A stretch of 13,438 nt of DNA. It comes from an uncultured Eggerthella sp. Lineage in GTDB: Bacteria; Actinomycetota; Coriobacteriia; Coriobacteriales; Eggerthellaceae. The position numbers were made by a program, and so were the translations under genes. Location of the stretch: assembly GCA_900547965.1 (NCBI GenBank), contig URJE01000043.1, positions 1 to 13,438 of the forward strand. Reading direction: 5' to 3'. The notes beneath the pieces are model-generated. The model had not been told where the DNA came from and searched no databases. It saw nothing but the letters and a program-made list of their open reading frames with translations. Below, piece after piece: positions 5,452 through 13,130 of this stretch; the first letter of the stretch is position 1; the number at the start of each line of letters is the position of its first letter.

Positions 5452-8196
5452 ATGTGGATTGAAAAATTAGCAGTGACTGCCCAAGAGGCGTTTAAATCTG
5501 CAATGGACATTGCGTCTAAGCGCGAAGCAGCCACCACTGAGCCGCTTCATCTGCTAGATGCCATCCTCTCTGCGGACGAGAATAACTTGAAGGCCATCAT
5601 TACGCGCATCGGCGCTGATCCCGCTGTATTGAAGCAGCGTGTCGATGCGGAGGTGGAGCATCAGCCGAAGGTGAGCGGCCAAACCTTTATGGGTATGGTG
5701 GCTCCCTCAAGGGAATTCGATGCCCTGATGAACAATGCCGAGAAAATCGCTGGAAAGCTGGACGACAACTACATCACCACCGAGCATCTGCTCATTGCCC
5801 TTTCCGAGGACAAGGGACAGGCGGGCCGCATTCTGAATGATGCTGGTGTTACACGTGAAACAGTCGAGGCAGCTTATCAGGATCTGCGCGGCGATACCCG
5901 CGTAACTGATGCGGAGTCGAAAACCGAGTTCGAGGTGCTGGAACAGTATGGTCAGAACCTTACTCAGCAGGCACGCGATGGCAAGCTCGACCCAGTAATC
6001 GGCCGCTCCGAGGAGATTCGTCGTACGGTTCAGGTTCTTTCCCGTCGTACGAAGAACAACCCCGTGCTTATTGGTGAGCCTGGCGTAGGCAAGACGGCAA
6101 TCGTCGAAGGCTTGGCTCAGCGAATTGTTGCGGGTGATGTTCCTTCCAGCTTGAAAGACCGCGAGCTTATCGCGCTCGATCTCCCTGCCATGCTTGCTGG
6201 TGCCAAGTATCGTGGCGAATTCGAAGACCGCTTGAAGGCTGTGCTGCGCGAAGTGAAGCAGTCTGACGGGCAGATAATCCTGTTCATCGACGAGCTGCAC
6301 ACCATCGTAGGCGCCGGTTCCACGGGCGACAGCTCCATGGATGCGGGCAATATGCTGAAGCCCGCCTTGGCCCGTGGCGAGCTTCATGCCATCGGTGCCA
6401 CTACGCTCGACGAATACCGCAAGTACATCGAAAAGGATGCCGCGCTTGAGCGTCGTTTCCAGCCGGTGCTGGTGGGCGAGCCTACGGTCGAAGACACCAT
6501 CGCAATTCTGCGTGGTTTGAAGGAAAAGTACGAAATCCATCACGGCGTCCGCATCAAGGACTCTGCCCTGGTTGCTGCAGCCGAGCTTTCCAACCGCTAC
6601 ATCACCGATCGTTTCTTGCCCGACAAGGCAATCGATCTGATGGACGAAGCGGCAAGCCGTTTGCGTATCGAAATCGACAGCATGCCCGAAGAGGTCGATC
6701 TGGCTGAGCGCAAGCTCACTCAGATGCAGATCGAGGAGCAGGCTCTGATGAAGGAAACGGATGAACCGAGCCGCGAGCGTTTGGAGGCTCTCCGTAAGGA
6801 GATTTCCGCCGCCCGCGAAGCGTTGGATTCGCAGAAGGCGCTTTGGAAGAACGAAAAAGACGTCATCGTCAGCGTTCAGAATCTGAAGGCTGATATTGAA
6901 GCCGCCCAAATCGAAGAAGAGCAGGCTACCCGTGAAGGCGACCTGGCCCGTGCCTCCGAGCTGCGTTACGGCACTATTCCTGCGCTGCAGCAGAAACTTG
7001 CTCAGGCCGAAGAGGTTCTGGAAAATCGCCAGCAGGACGGTGCGATCCTCAAGGAAGAGGTTGGCGAAGACGAAATCGCCGAGGTTGTATCCACGTGGAC
7101 GGGCATTCCCGTTACCAAGATGATGCAGGGCGAAATGGCTAAGCTGGTTGATCTGGAAGACAAGCTTCGCGAACGCGTGGTTGGTCAGGACAAAGCCGTG
7201 GCTGCCGTGGCAGGCGCAATTCGCCGTAACCGTGCAGGCCTTTCCGACCCGAACCGTCCCATTGGTAGCTTCCTGTTCTTGGGCCCCACCGGTGTTGGTA
7301 AGACGGAACTGGCCAAGGCTCTTGCCGAGTATCTGTTTGACACCGAGCGCGCTATGGTCCGCATCGATATGTCCGAGTATATGGAAAAGCACTCGGTTGC
7401 TCGTTTGGTCGGAGCGCCTCCGGGATATGTGGGCTACGATGAGGGCGGTCAGCTTACCGAAGCGGTACGCCGCAAGCCGTACAGCGTGATTTTGTTGGAC
7501 GAGGTCGAAAAGGCTCATCCTGATGTGTTCAATATCCTGCTTCAGGTTTTGGACGATGGTCGACTTACCGATGGCCAGGGTCGCGTGGTGAGCTTCAAGA
7601 ACGCCATTATCATCATGACATCCAACATCGGTTCGCAGTCGATTCGCGAATTCGCAGGTGAAGACCAGAATCAGGGTTCCGGCAATTCCATGGGCAAGGT
7701 TATGGAAGACCTTATGACCGCAGATGTTGAGGTTGCGGCAAAGCGCCTGGCTGAGCTGAACAACAAGATCAACGATGCTCTGCGCAATACCTTCCGCCCC
7801 GAGTTCCTGAACCGCATCGACGAGGTAATTACCTTCAACCCGCTTTCCATTGCCGCAATGGAGCCCATTGTCGGCTTGCAGTTGGCTGATGTTCGCGATC
7901 GTCTTGCCGATCGTCGTATCGACTTGGTGGTTACTCCTGCTGCTATGGAACATCTTGCGATTGACGGTTACGATCCCGTCTACGGAGCACGTCCCTTGCG
8001 TCGCTTGATTCAGCGCGAGGTAACCGACCGCGTTGCCACCGAAATCATCAACGGAACCGTCCACGATGGCGCAACGGTAACGGTTGATATCGACAATGAG
8101 GGCCAGTATTGCTCTAAGGTCGAAAACCGTCATGAGCTGAATGCCGGCGACGACATCGTTGCTCAGGCCGAGCGTTTCCTGGGCGGCCAGGAATAG
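5452..8196 (+). CDS. clpB: ATP-dependent disaggregase ClpB (Hsp100)
   Basis: A hexameric AAA+ disaggregase that threads aggregated proteins through its pore together with DnaK/DnaJ/GrpE. The 914-aa product has an N-domain (1-145), NBD1 with Walker A GEPGVGKT (208-215) and Walker B acidic pair D280/E281, pore loop KYRGEFEDR, a long charged coiled-coil M-domain (about 400-530), and NBD2 with Walker A GPTGVGKT (611-618), pore loop GYVGYDEGG and Walker B D683/E684. It is longer than the usual 855-880 aa. The segment between SNIGS (724-728) and FRPEF (781-785) has 52 residues, about twice the E. coli length, with a Gly/Asn/Ser-rich start. The absence of an IGF/IGL-type ClpP loop agrees with ClpB, not ClpA/ClpC. 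AAAGGAG sits 7 nt before the ATG. hspR ends 46 nt upstream with no promoter or terminator between, so cotranscription is likely. Confidence 0.97.
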   Translation: MWIEKLAVTAQEAFKSAMDIASKREAATTEPLHLLDAILSADENNLKAIITRIGADPAVLKQRVDAEVEHQPKVSGQTFMGMVAPSREFDALMNNAEKIAGKLDDNYITTEHLLIALSEDKGQAGRILNDAGVTRETVEAAYQDLRGDTRVTDAESKTEFEVLEQYGQNLTQQARDGKLDPVIGRSEEIRRTVQVLSRRTKNNPVLIGEPGVGKTAIVEGLAQRIVAGDVPSSLKDRELIALDLPAMLAGAKYRGEFEDRLKAVLREVKQSDGQIILFIDELHTIVGAGSTGDSSMDAGNMLKPALARGELHAIGATTLDEYRKYIEKDAALERRFQPVLVGEPTVEDTIAILRGLKEKYEIHHGVRIKDSALVAAAELSNRYITDRFLPDKAIDLMDEAASRLRIEIDSMPEEVDLAERKLTQMQIEEQALMKETDEPSRERLEALRKEISAAREALDSQKALWKNEKDVIVSVQNLKADIEAAQIEEEQATREGDLARASELRYGTIPALQQKLAQAEEVLENRQQDGAILKEEVGEDEIAEVVSTWTGIPVTKMMQGEMAKLVDLEDKLRERVVGQDKAVAAVAGAIRRNRAGLSDPNRPIGSFLFLGPTGVGKTELAKALAEYLFDTERAMVRIDMSEYMEKHSVARLVGAPPGYVGYDEGGQLTEAVRRKPYSVILLDEVEKAHPDVFNILLQVLDDGRLTDGQGRVVSFKNAIIIMTSNIGSQSIREFAGEDQNQGSGNSMGKVMEDLMTADVEVAAKRLAELNNKINDALRNTFRPEFLNRIDEVITFNPLSIAAMEPIVGLQLADVRDRLADRRIDLVVTPAAMEHLAIDGYDPVYGARPLRRLIQREVTDRVATEIINGTVHDGATVTVDIDNEGQYCSKVENRHELNAGDDIVAQAERFLGGQE

Positions 8197-8215
8197 GGCA
8201 TAGCCCAGTTGCTCC

Positions 8216-8255
8216 AAGGGTGCCTTCCCTTTTTGGGAAGGCACCCTTTCTTTTT
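8216..8255 (+). terminator. Rho-independent terminator of the heat-shock cluster
   Basis: A perfect 14-bp stem (8216-8229 with 8235-8248) around TTTTT is followed by TCTTTTT. It begins 20 nt after the clpB stop and closes the dnaK-clpB cluster. Confidence 0.95.
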
Positions 8256-8393
8256 GCTTTTGGTGTAGTTGCGGGTTCGTTTGTGGTCCCGTTCGTCAGG
8301 GATGAGCGGCGTATGAATGCCGTTCATCTTCCGTAGGCGGCGATTTTGCCCAGTATTTCCCGTTGTGTAACAAAGAGGTAACGCTGGACTGCG

Positions 8394-8518
8394 ACGATGC
8401 AAAAATCGTTTCCCCCTGACGCGGGAATGAGCCGCTTTGCGATGCCGCATACCGAAGGCTTTCATTCCCCGAAGCAGCGGCTTCGTTATCTCGTGCAGAT
8501 AGCGAAGCCGCCACTTCG
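8394..8518 (+). ncRNA. Highly structured leader of the AGCS symporter gene (candidate cis-regulatory RNA)
   Basis: Three consecutive hairpins lie between the clpB terminator and the symporter gene. The first is ACGAT/ATCGT (8394-8398, 8405-8409). The second is GGGAATGA with TCATTCCC plus GCC/GGC after a 2-nt bulge (8423-8433 with 8457-8469). The third is a 15-bp stem with one G-U (8477-8491 with 8497-8511), extended by CGAAG/CTTCG across a 2x2 internal loop (8470-8474, 8514-8518). The second and third abut with no gap and could stack. No T run follows, so this is not a simple terminator. The loop of hairpin two contains ACCGAAGG, reminiscent of glycine riboswitches, but the other conserved glycine blocks are missing. 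Function and transcription start are unknown. Confidence 0.5.
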
Positions 8519-8580
8519 CAAGCTGGCTGAACCAACGGAGCACTTCCTTTCCGCGTCAAACGAGCAGAAAGGAAGTAGCC

Positions 8581-10083
8581 ATGGAGGCATTCATCGAATC
8601 TTTTTCGGCTGGCGTCGATGCCGTCGATAGTTTCGTATGGGGCTGGGCCCTTATTTGGTTGCTGTTGGGCACCCATCTCTTCATGACCATCAGGACCGGC
8701 TTCATTCAGAGGAAGATCCCCACGGCGATTAAGCTCTCGGTCTCTAAGAACGACCCCTATGCCGAGGGCGACATTTCTCAGTTCGGCGCCCTTACCACAG
8801 CGCTTGCTGCAACCATCGGTACGGGCAACATCGTCGGTGTTGCTACGGGCCTTCTGTGCGGCGGTCCAGGCGCTATTTTTTGGATGTGGCTTACCGGCGT
8901 CTTTGGTATCGCAACCAAGTACTCCGAAACCTATATATCCATGAAATACCGCGTGAAGGATGCCAATGGCCGAATGCTTGGCGGTGCTATGTATGCGCTG
9001 GAGCGCGGCTTCAAGCACAAGGGATTGGGCAAGTTCCTTGCTGTGCTGTTTGCTCTGTTCACCGCCATCGCTTCCTTCGGCATTGGCGCTTCGGTTCAGT
9101 CGAATTCCCTGGCAGGTGCCCTTACCTCTTCAAGCTTGATTCCCGGTGCCTCCGAAATCCCCACGTGGCTTATTGGCGTTGTGGTTACCGTCTTGGTTGC
9201 CATCGTTATCATCGGCGGCTTGAAGAAGGTTTCCAAGGTGTGCGAGAAGCTGGTTCCCATCATGGCCATCTTCTACGTTGCCTGCTGCCTTGTTATCATC
9301 GGCATGAACGGTGCCTATTTGTGGGATGCCATCGTAACCATCATCACCTGCGCGTTTACCGGTCAGGCAGCTTTTGGTGGTGCGGTCGGCTCGGGTATTA
9401 TGCTGGCGCTTCAGTATGGCTTTAAGCGAGGCCTGTTCTCCAACGAATCCGGCTTGGGTTCTGCTCCCCTGGTTGCCGCCTCTGCAATCTCCAAGAATCC
9501 TGCTCGTCAGGCATTGGTTTCCATGTCTGGTACATTTTGGGACACAGTGGTTATCTGCCTGATTACCGGCTTGATGTTGGTAACCTCGCTGCTCGCCAAC
9601 CCCGACCTTGCTGCTATCTACAACAACACCATGCTGGCAAGCAATGATCTTTCCATCGATGCTGCTGTTGGAGTCTTCTCTGGAGGTGCCGCTTTGGCGA
9701 CGGCTTGTTTCGAGAGCATTCCCGTGTTGGGGCCCTTGGTGCTGGTAGTTGGCCTTTTGTGCTTCACCTATTCCACTATGCTCGGTTGGTCTCAGTACGG
9801 CGATCGCGCCATTACCTACCTGTTTGGCACCAAGGGCATCCGTCCTTATCAGGTGGTGTTCCTGTTCTTTGTGTTCTGGGGCTGTATCGGCGGCGGCGAC
9901 TTGGTGTGGAACCTCTCTGATATCTCCAACGCGCTTATGGCTGTTCCGAACTGCATAGCGGTTTTGGTCCTTTCCGGCGTGATTGCCAAGGGAACCAAGT
10001 ACTGGATCTATGAGGGTCGTTTGGAAGAAGAGGACACGACGCCGATTCCTGCGGTTGGCACGGTCGACCATCCCAACGTTTAA
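8581..10083 (+). CDS. Na+:alanine/glycine symporter, AGCS family
   Basis: An inner-membrane Na+-coupled symporter of small neutral amino acids (alanine, glycine, in some members D-alanine). The 500-aa protein is typical in length and strongly hydrophobic, with about ten to eleven membrane segments. Family signatures are clear: ATIGTGNIVGVATG with G80, G82 and N83 in the Na+/substrate region, followed by GGPGAIFWMW, and FSNESGLGSAP (S287-P296) in the second conserved block. The C-terminus is short, charged and cytosolic (YEGRLEEEDTTPIP). The ATG is chosen because GAAAGGAAG lies about 6 nt upstream and the next residues form the amphipathic N-terminal helix before the first membrane span. A long structured leader precedes it and hairpins follow. 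Substrate stereo-specificity cannot be read from sequence, but the neighbouring D-amino-acid aminotransferase makes alanine likely. Confidence 0.95.
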   Translation: MEAFIESFSAGVDAVDSFVWGWALIWLLLGTHLFMTIRTGFIQRKIPTAIKLSVSKNDPYAEGDISQFGALTTALAATIGTGNIVGVATGLLCGGPGAIFWMWLTGVFGIATKYSETYISMKYRVKDANGRMLGGAMYALERGFKHKGLGKFLAVLFALFTAIASFGIGASVQSNSLAGALTSSSLIPGASEIPTWLIGVVVTVLVAIVIIGGLKKVSKVCEKLVPIMAIFYVACCLVIIGMNGAYLWDAIVTIITCAFTGQAAFGGAVGSGIMLALQYGFKRGLFSNESGLGSAPLVAASAISKNPARQALVSMSGTFWDTVVICLITGLMLVTSLLANPDLAAIYNNTMLASNDLSIDAAVGVFSGGAALATACFESIPVLGPLVLVVGLLCFTYSTMLGWSQYGDRAITYLFGTKGIRPYQVVFLFFVFWGCIGGGDLVWNLSDISNALMAVPNCIAVLVLSGVIAKGTKYWIYEGRLEEEDTTPIPAVGTVDHPNV

Positions 10084-10097
10084 CATGGGCTTGCAAG

Positions 10098-10124
10098 CTT
10101 CGTCAGCAATGCTTGCTGCGGAAG
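10098..10124 (+). other. Hairpin just after the symporter gene
   Basis: CTTC (10098-10101) and CAGCAA (10104-10109) pair with TTGCTG (10113-10118) and GAAG (10121-10124) across a 2x2 internal loop, with a TGC apical loop. There is no T run. It may protect the 3' end of the mRNA or be incidental. Confidence 0.3.
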
Positions 10125-10208
10125 AGCTGGGGCATAGCCGTACGAAACGCCGCTTTGCTGTAAGAGATGCTGCCGAGCGTTTTCGGTAAGCGAACTTTTC
10201 CCTAGCCA

Positions 10209-10238
10209 CGGTCCCGGAATGGAAGCATTCCGGGACCG
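10209..10238. terminator. Perfect 13-bp hairpin between the symporter and aminotransferase genes
   Basis: CGGTCCCGGAATG (10209-10221) pairs perfectly with 10226-10238 around GAAG. No T run follows on the + strand (CTTGCGC), so intrinsic termination is doubtful. It could be a U-less terminator or mRNA end protector, and it separates the two units. The rest of the 10084-10422 gap holds the hairpin at 10098 and the promoter candidate at 10364, with no supported gene. Confidence 0.55.
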
Positions 10239-10363
10239 CTTGCGCTAGTTGGGTGGTGCTGCGGAGGCGGAATGAAGCGGCTGATCCTCGTGGCTTCCTG
10301 TAAACATACGGCCGGAAACTTCCATAAGTGGTAGGGTGGGAAAGCATGATGCGAACGCTTTTA

Positions 10364-10392
10364 TTGACAAAGCGGTAGCTCGATCTTGCGAT
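10364..10392 (+). promoter_or_regulatory. Candidate promoter of the D-amino-acid aminotransferase gene
   Basis: There is a perfect -35 TTGACA (10364-10369), a 17-bp spacer and a weak -10 TGCGAT (10387-10392, 3 of 6). Initiation near 10399 would give a leader of about 24 nt that still includes AAGGAG, consistent with the GTG start at 10423. Confidence 0.45.
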
Positions 10393-10422
10393 TGCCTACT
10401 AATTAATGAAGGAGTTTCCAAC

Positions 10423-11268
10423 GTGGAAAACTTGGGCTACTACAACGGAAAATTCGGCCCGCTGAATGAAATGAGCATCCCAATGAACGATCGCGTTCAT
10501 TGGTTTGGCGACGGCGTGTATGACGCTGGCCCAGCGCGCAACTATAAAATATTTGCGATCGACGAGCATATCGATCGCTTCTTTAACAGCGCTGAGCTTC
10601 TTGAAATTGAAATGCCCTGCACCAAGCAGGAATTGAAAGACCTCTTGAACAAATTGGTAAAAGAGGTAGATACGGGTAGCCAGTTTGTCTATTACCAAGT
10701 AACGCGCGGCACGGGCATTCGAGACCATGCCTTCACGGAAGGCCCTGGCAACTTGTGGGTGATGTTGAAGCCGGCCACTATTTCCGATGGCGTTGAGCCT
10801 ATCAAATTAATCACCGAGCCCGACACGCGCTTCTTCCACTGCAATATCAAAACGCTTAACCTCATTCCTTCGGTTATGGCATCGGAGAAAGCCAAGCGTG
10901 CCGGTTGCCAAGAGACGGTGTTCTATCGCGAGGGTGGTCGTGTTACCGAATGCGCTCATAGCAATGTGCACATCATTAAGGACGGAGCGCTGTATACAGC
11001 ACCGCTCGACAACCTCATTTTGCCGGGTATTGCGCGTAAGCACCTCATCCAAGCGTGTGACCGTCTGGGCATTTCCGTGCACGAGGAGCCGTATTACTTG
11101 GAGGATCTGTTTGCCGCCGAAGAGGTACTGGTTACCAGTTCCAGCAATCTGTGCTTGCATGCTCATGAGGTCGATGGCAAGTCTGTCGGAGGGAAGCAGC
11201 CCGAATTGGTAGAAGCGCTGCGCAAGGAAGTGATTGGTGAATTCCTCAGCGCAACCGAAGCCGATTAA
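10423..11268 (+). CDS. dat: D-amino-acid aminotransferase (PLP fold type IV)
   Basis: It interconverts D-alanine and 2-oxoglutarate with pyruvate and D-glutamate, supplying D-Glu for the cell wall or degrading D-amino acids. The 281-aa cytosolic protein is typical in length. Hallmarks are RVHWFGDGVYD and NEHIDR-like IDEHIDRFF near the N-terminus, YYQVTRGTGIRDHAF, the catalytic lysine K143 in NIKTLNL, E176 in VTEC (contacts the PLP ring nitrogen), SNVHIIKDGALYT and VTSSSN at the phosphate side. The pattern is closer to Bacillus D-amino-acid aminotransferase than to branched-chain IlvE (about 300-360 aa), but 4-amino-4-deoxychorismate lyase relatives are the main alternative. GTG 10423 is chosen because AAGGAG (10410-10415) is 7 nt upstream. 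The open frame extends to 10336, but that would place the start before the promoter candidate. Confidence 0.85.
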   Translation: MENLGYYNGKFGPLNEMSIPMNDRVHWFGDGVYDAGPARNYKIFAIDEHIDRFFNSAELLEIEMPCTKQELKDLLNKLVKEVDTGSQFVYYQVTRGTGIRDHAFTEGPGNLWVMLKPATISDGVEPIKLITEPDTRFFHCNIKTLNLIPSVMASEKAKRAGCQETVFYREGGRVTECAHSNVHIIKDGALYTAPLDNLILPGIARKHLIQACDRLGISVHEEPYYLEDLFAAEEVLVTSSSNLCLHAHEVDGKSVGGKQPELVEALRKEVIGEFLSATEAD

Positions 11269-11459
11269 GCACCATTTGCTGCGTCCCAGGCTCGTTGCAA
11301 CTGCGAGCTCGGAGCGTTCTGCGTACGTTCGCCATTGACCGCGCCTGGATGCCTTTCGTCAGGGATGTGCGTTGCCTCCCTTTCGTGTAAGTGCGATGAG
11401 CGCTAGTGTCAACGCGGTAAACCAGTATTATCCAACGTCCACAGGAGCGAAAAGTTAGC
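11269..11459 (+). other. Intergenic region between dat and the FAD-linked dehydrogenase gene
   Basis: A -10-like TATTAT at 11426-11431 lies 34 nt before the start codon, but no acceptable -35 is seen at 16-18 bp. A short stem GCTCG...CGAGC occurs near 11292-11310. A 17-nt segment (11355-11371) differs by one base from 8292-8308. No clear terminator for dat is found, so readthrough into the next gene is possible. Confidence 0.35.
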
Positions 11460-12878
11460 ATGACTGAGTACAACGAACTCACTCCCGAATTGATCAGCCA
11501 GCTCCAGGCTATCGTCGGCGAGGAAGATTGCCACGTTGGCGAAAACATCAGCGAGGATTACTCTCACGACGAAATGCCCATCTACGGCACTAAGATGCCT
11601 GAGGCCGTTTGCTTCCCCAGCGACACCGAAGAGGTTGCTGCCATCATGAAGCTGTGCAACGAGAACAAGATTCCCGTTACGGTTCGTGGTGCGGGCACTG
11701 GCCTGGTTGGCGGTAGCACTCCGCTGCAGGGCGGCGTCGTATTGTGCACCATGCATATGAATGAAATCCTCGAGTACGACATGAACAACCTGTTCGTCCG
11801 CGTTCAGCCCGGCGTTCGCCTGTGCGACCTGGCAGCAGACGCCCTCGAGCATGATCTTATGTATCCCCCTGATCCCGGCGAGAAAACCGGTTCTCTGGGC
11901 GGTAACGTAAGCACCAACGCTGGCGGCATGCGTGCTGTTAAGTACGGCACCACGCGCGATTACGTGCTGGCAATGACCGTGGTTCTACCCACGGGTGAAA
12001 TCATGGAAATCGGTCGCGCGGTATCCAAGACCAGCTCTGGCTACAGCCTTCTCCATCTGATGATCGGCTCTGAGGGTACGTTGGGCGTTATCACCGAACT
12101 CACCCTTAAGCTCATCCCCGTTCCGAAGGAAGACATCAGCTTCATCCTTCCCTTCGAGGATCTTGAAACCGCCATTAGTGCTGTTCCAAAGATCAAGCTT
12201 GCTGGTCTCGATCCGCAGTCCATTGAATTCATGGAGCGCGACATCGTCGACTCTTCTGCGGACTATACCGGCAATAAGATCATCCCTACTAATGTGGATG
12301 GCCATGAAGTTGGTGCGTATATCCTGGTAACCCTTGATGGTAACGACCAGGACGAAATCTTCCAGCGCGCGGAAACACTGGCAGAAATTGGCGATGAGCT
12401 TGGCGCATTCAACACACTGGTTCTTTCCCACCCCGATGACAAGCGTGCCGTATGGGCTGCCCGCAGCGCATTCCTTACGGTAATCGAGGCTGACACCGAG
12501 CATCTCGATGAAATGGACGTGGTTGTCCCCGTAGACAAGGTTGCTGAATTCCTGGAACACGTGCATCAGATCGGCGAAAAGTACGGCGTTGGCATTCGTT
12601 CCTTCGGCCATGCCGGTGACGGCAACCTTCATATTTACGCTTCCGCAAATGGCGTAGATCAGGACGTATTCTTGGAGAAGTCCCAGAAGGTAATGAAGGA
12701 AAGCTACGAAAAGTGCACCGAGCTCAACGGTCAGGTATCCGGCGAGCATGGCATTGGCCACGCAAAGAAGGAATATCTACATGATTCCGTAGGCGATACG
12801 GCTATCGGTCTCATGGCGGGAATCAAGCGCGTGTTCGATCCGAACTACATTTTGAACCCGGGTAAGGTTTGCAACTAA
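11460..12878 (+). CDS. FAD-linked 2-hydroxyacid dehydrogenase (GlcD / D-lactate dehydrogenase type)
   Basis: A flavoprotein of the VAO/PCMH family that oxidises 2-hydroxyacids such as D-lactate or glycolate to 2-oxoacids. The 472-aa protein is typical of GlcD. FAD-binding motifs are RGAGTGLVGG (76-85), YPPDPGEKTGSLGGNVSTNA (from Y135) and MIGSEGTLGVITELTLKL. The C-terminal FAD-oxidase domain carries GHAGDGNLH (383-391), which provides the active-site His/Asp region, and SGEHGIGHAKKEYL (from S427). There is no Cys-rich iron-sulphur domain and no signal peptide. The GlcE/GlcF or EtfAB partners that accept electrons in related systems are not in the window, so electron acceptor and substrate remain open. 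The start ATG follows AGGAG at 12 nt, somewhat long. A terminator follows. Next to dat and the symporter it could process pyruvate/lactate, but that is inference. Confidence 0.9.
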   Translation: MTEYNELTPELISQLQAIVGEEDCHVGENISEDYSHDEMPIYGTKMPEAVCFPSDTEEVAAIMKLCNENKIPVTVRGAGTGLVGGSTPLQGGVVLCTMHMNEILEYDMNNLFVRVQPGVRLCDLAADALEHDLMYPPDPGEKTGSLGGNVSTNAGGMRAVKYGTTRDYVLAMTVVLPTGEIMEIGRAVSKTSSGYSLLHLMIGSEGTLGVITELTLKLIPVPKEDISFILPFEDLETAISAVPKIKLAGLDPQSIEFMERDIVDSSADYTGNKIIPTNVDGHEVGAYILVTLDGNDQDEIFQRAETLAEIGDELGAFNTLVLSHPDDKRAVWAARSAFLTVIEADTEHLDEMDVVVPVDKVAEFLEHVHQIGEKYGVGIRSFGHAGDGNLHIYASANGVDQDVFLEKSQKVMKESYEKCTELNGQVSGEHGIGHAKKEYLHDSVGDTAIGLMAGIKRVFDPNYILNPGKVCN

Positions 12879-12884
12879 AATCAA

Positions 12885-12896
12885 CCTATATATAGG
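12885..12896. repeat. Perfect 12-bp AT-rich palindrome
   Basis: CCTATATATAGG lies 6 nt after the dehydrogenase stop. The sequence TATATATAG recurs at about 12933-12941, so the terminator is flanked by two near-identical AT runs. The role is unknown and may be incidental. Confidence 0.4.
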
Positions 12897-12900
12897 TATC

Positions 12901-12933
12901 AAGGGAGTCGCAATAAAGCGGCTCCCTTTCTTT
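12901..12933 (+). terminator. Rho-independent terminator after the dehydrogenase gene
   Basis: AAGGGAGTCGC (12901-12911) pairs with GCGGCTCCCTT (12918-12928, one G-U) around AATAAA and is followed by TCTTT. Confidence 0.88.
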
Positions 12934-12941
12934 ATATATAG

Positions 12942-13130
12942 ATGTATTGCGTGTGCGGCTCGACAGGGGGAGCAAAATACTGCGTTGAACATTCAGCTGC
13001 TAACAAGGCAGCTCTGGTTGTTCGCGCAAAAATAAAAAGGAAGAAAACCTTGAGATTTGATCACCTTATGGAGGCTAAAAAGCATAAGGCGCCTGAAGGA
13101 GGGGTGCCGAGCCATGAGCAAGATACTTGA
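12942..13130 (+). CDS. Hypothetical small Cys/Lys-rich protein (62 aa), doubtful
   Basis: The frame opens at ATG 12942 (MYCVCGSTGGAKYCVEHS...), with C3, C5, C14 and H17 possibly forming a metal-binding knuckle, then a very basic middle (KIKRKKTLRF) and a hydrophilic tail. I recognise no family. Against it being a gene: the ATG is only 9 nt after the terminator, no ribosome-binding site precedes it, and there is no room for a promoter. The region is AT-richer than the neighbours. It may be a remnant of a longer mobile-element gene. Confidence 0.2.
   Translation: MYCVCGSTGGAKYCVEHSAANKAALVVRAKIKRKKTLRFDHLMEAKKHKAPEGGVPSHEQDT

Noticed and set aside
5707..8244. 845-aa open frame on the minus strand opposite clpB
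   Set aside because: It lies almost wholly antisense to an unmistakable ClpB gene, has no recognisable domain, and its start lies inside the clpB terminator hairpin.
8423..8518. Glycine riboswitch upstream of the AGCS gene
   Set aside because: ACCGAAGG is present, but the conserved GGAGAG/CUCUCAGG pairing block and the AAAAGGAC segment are absent, so only a structured leader is claimed.
10336..10422. Upstream GTG start for the aminotransferase (310-aa form)
   Set aside because: The extra 29 residues are not typical of the family, no ribosome-binding site fits as well as AAGGAG before GTG 10423, and the promoter candidate lies inside the extension.
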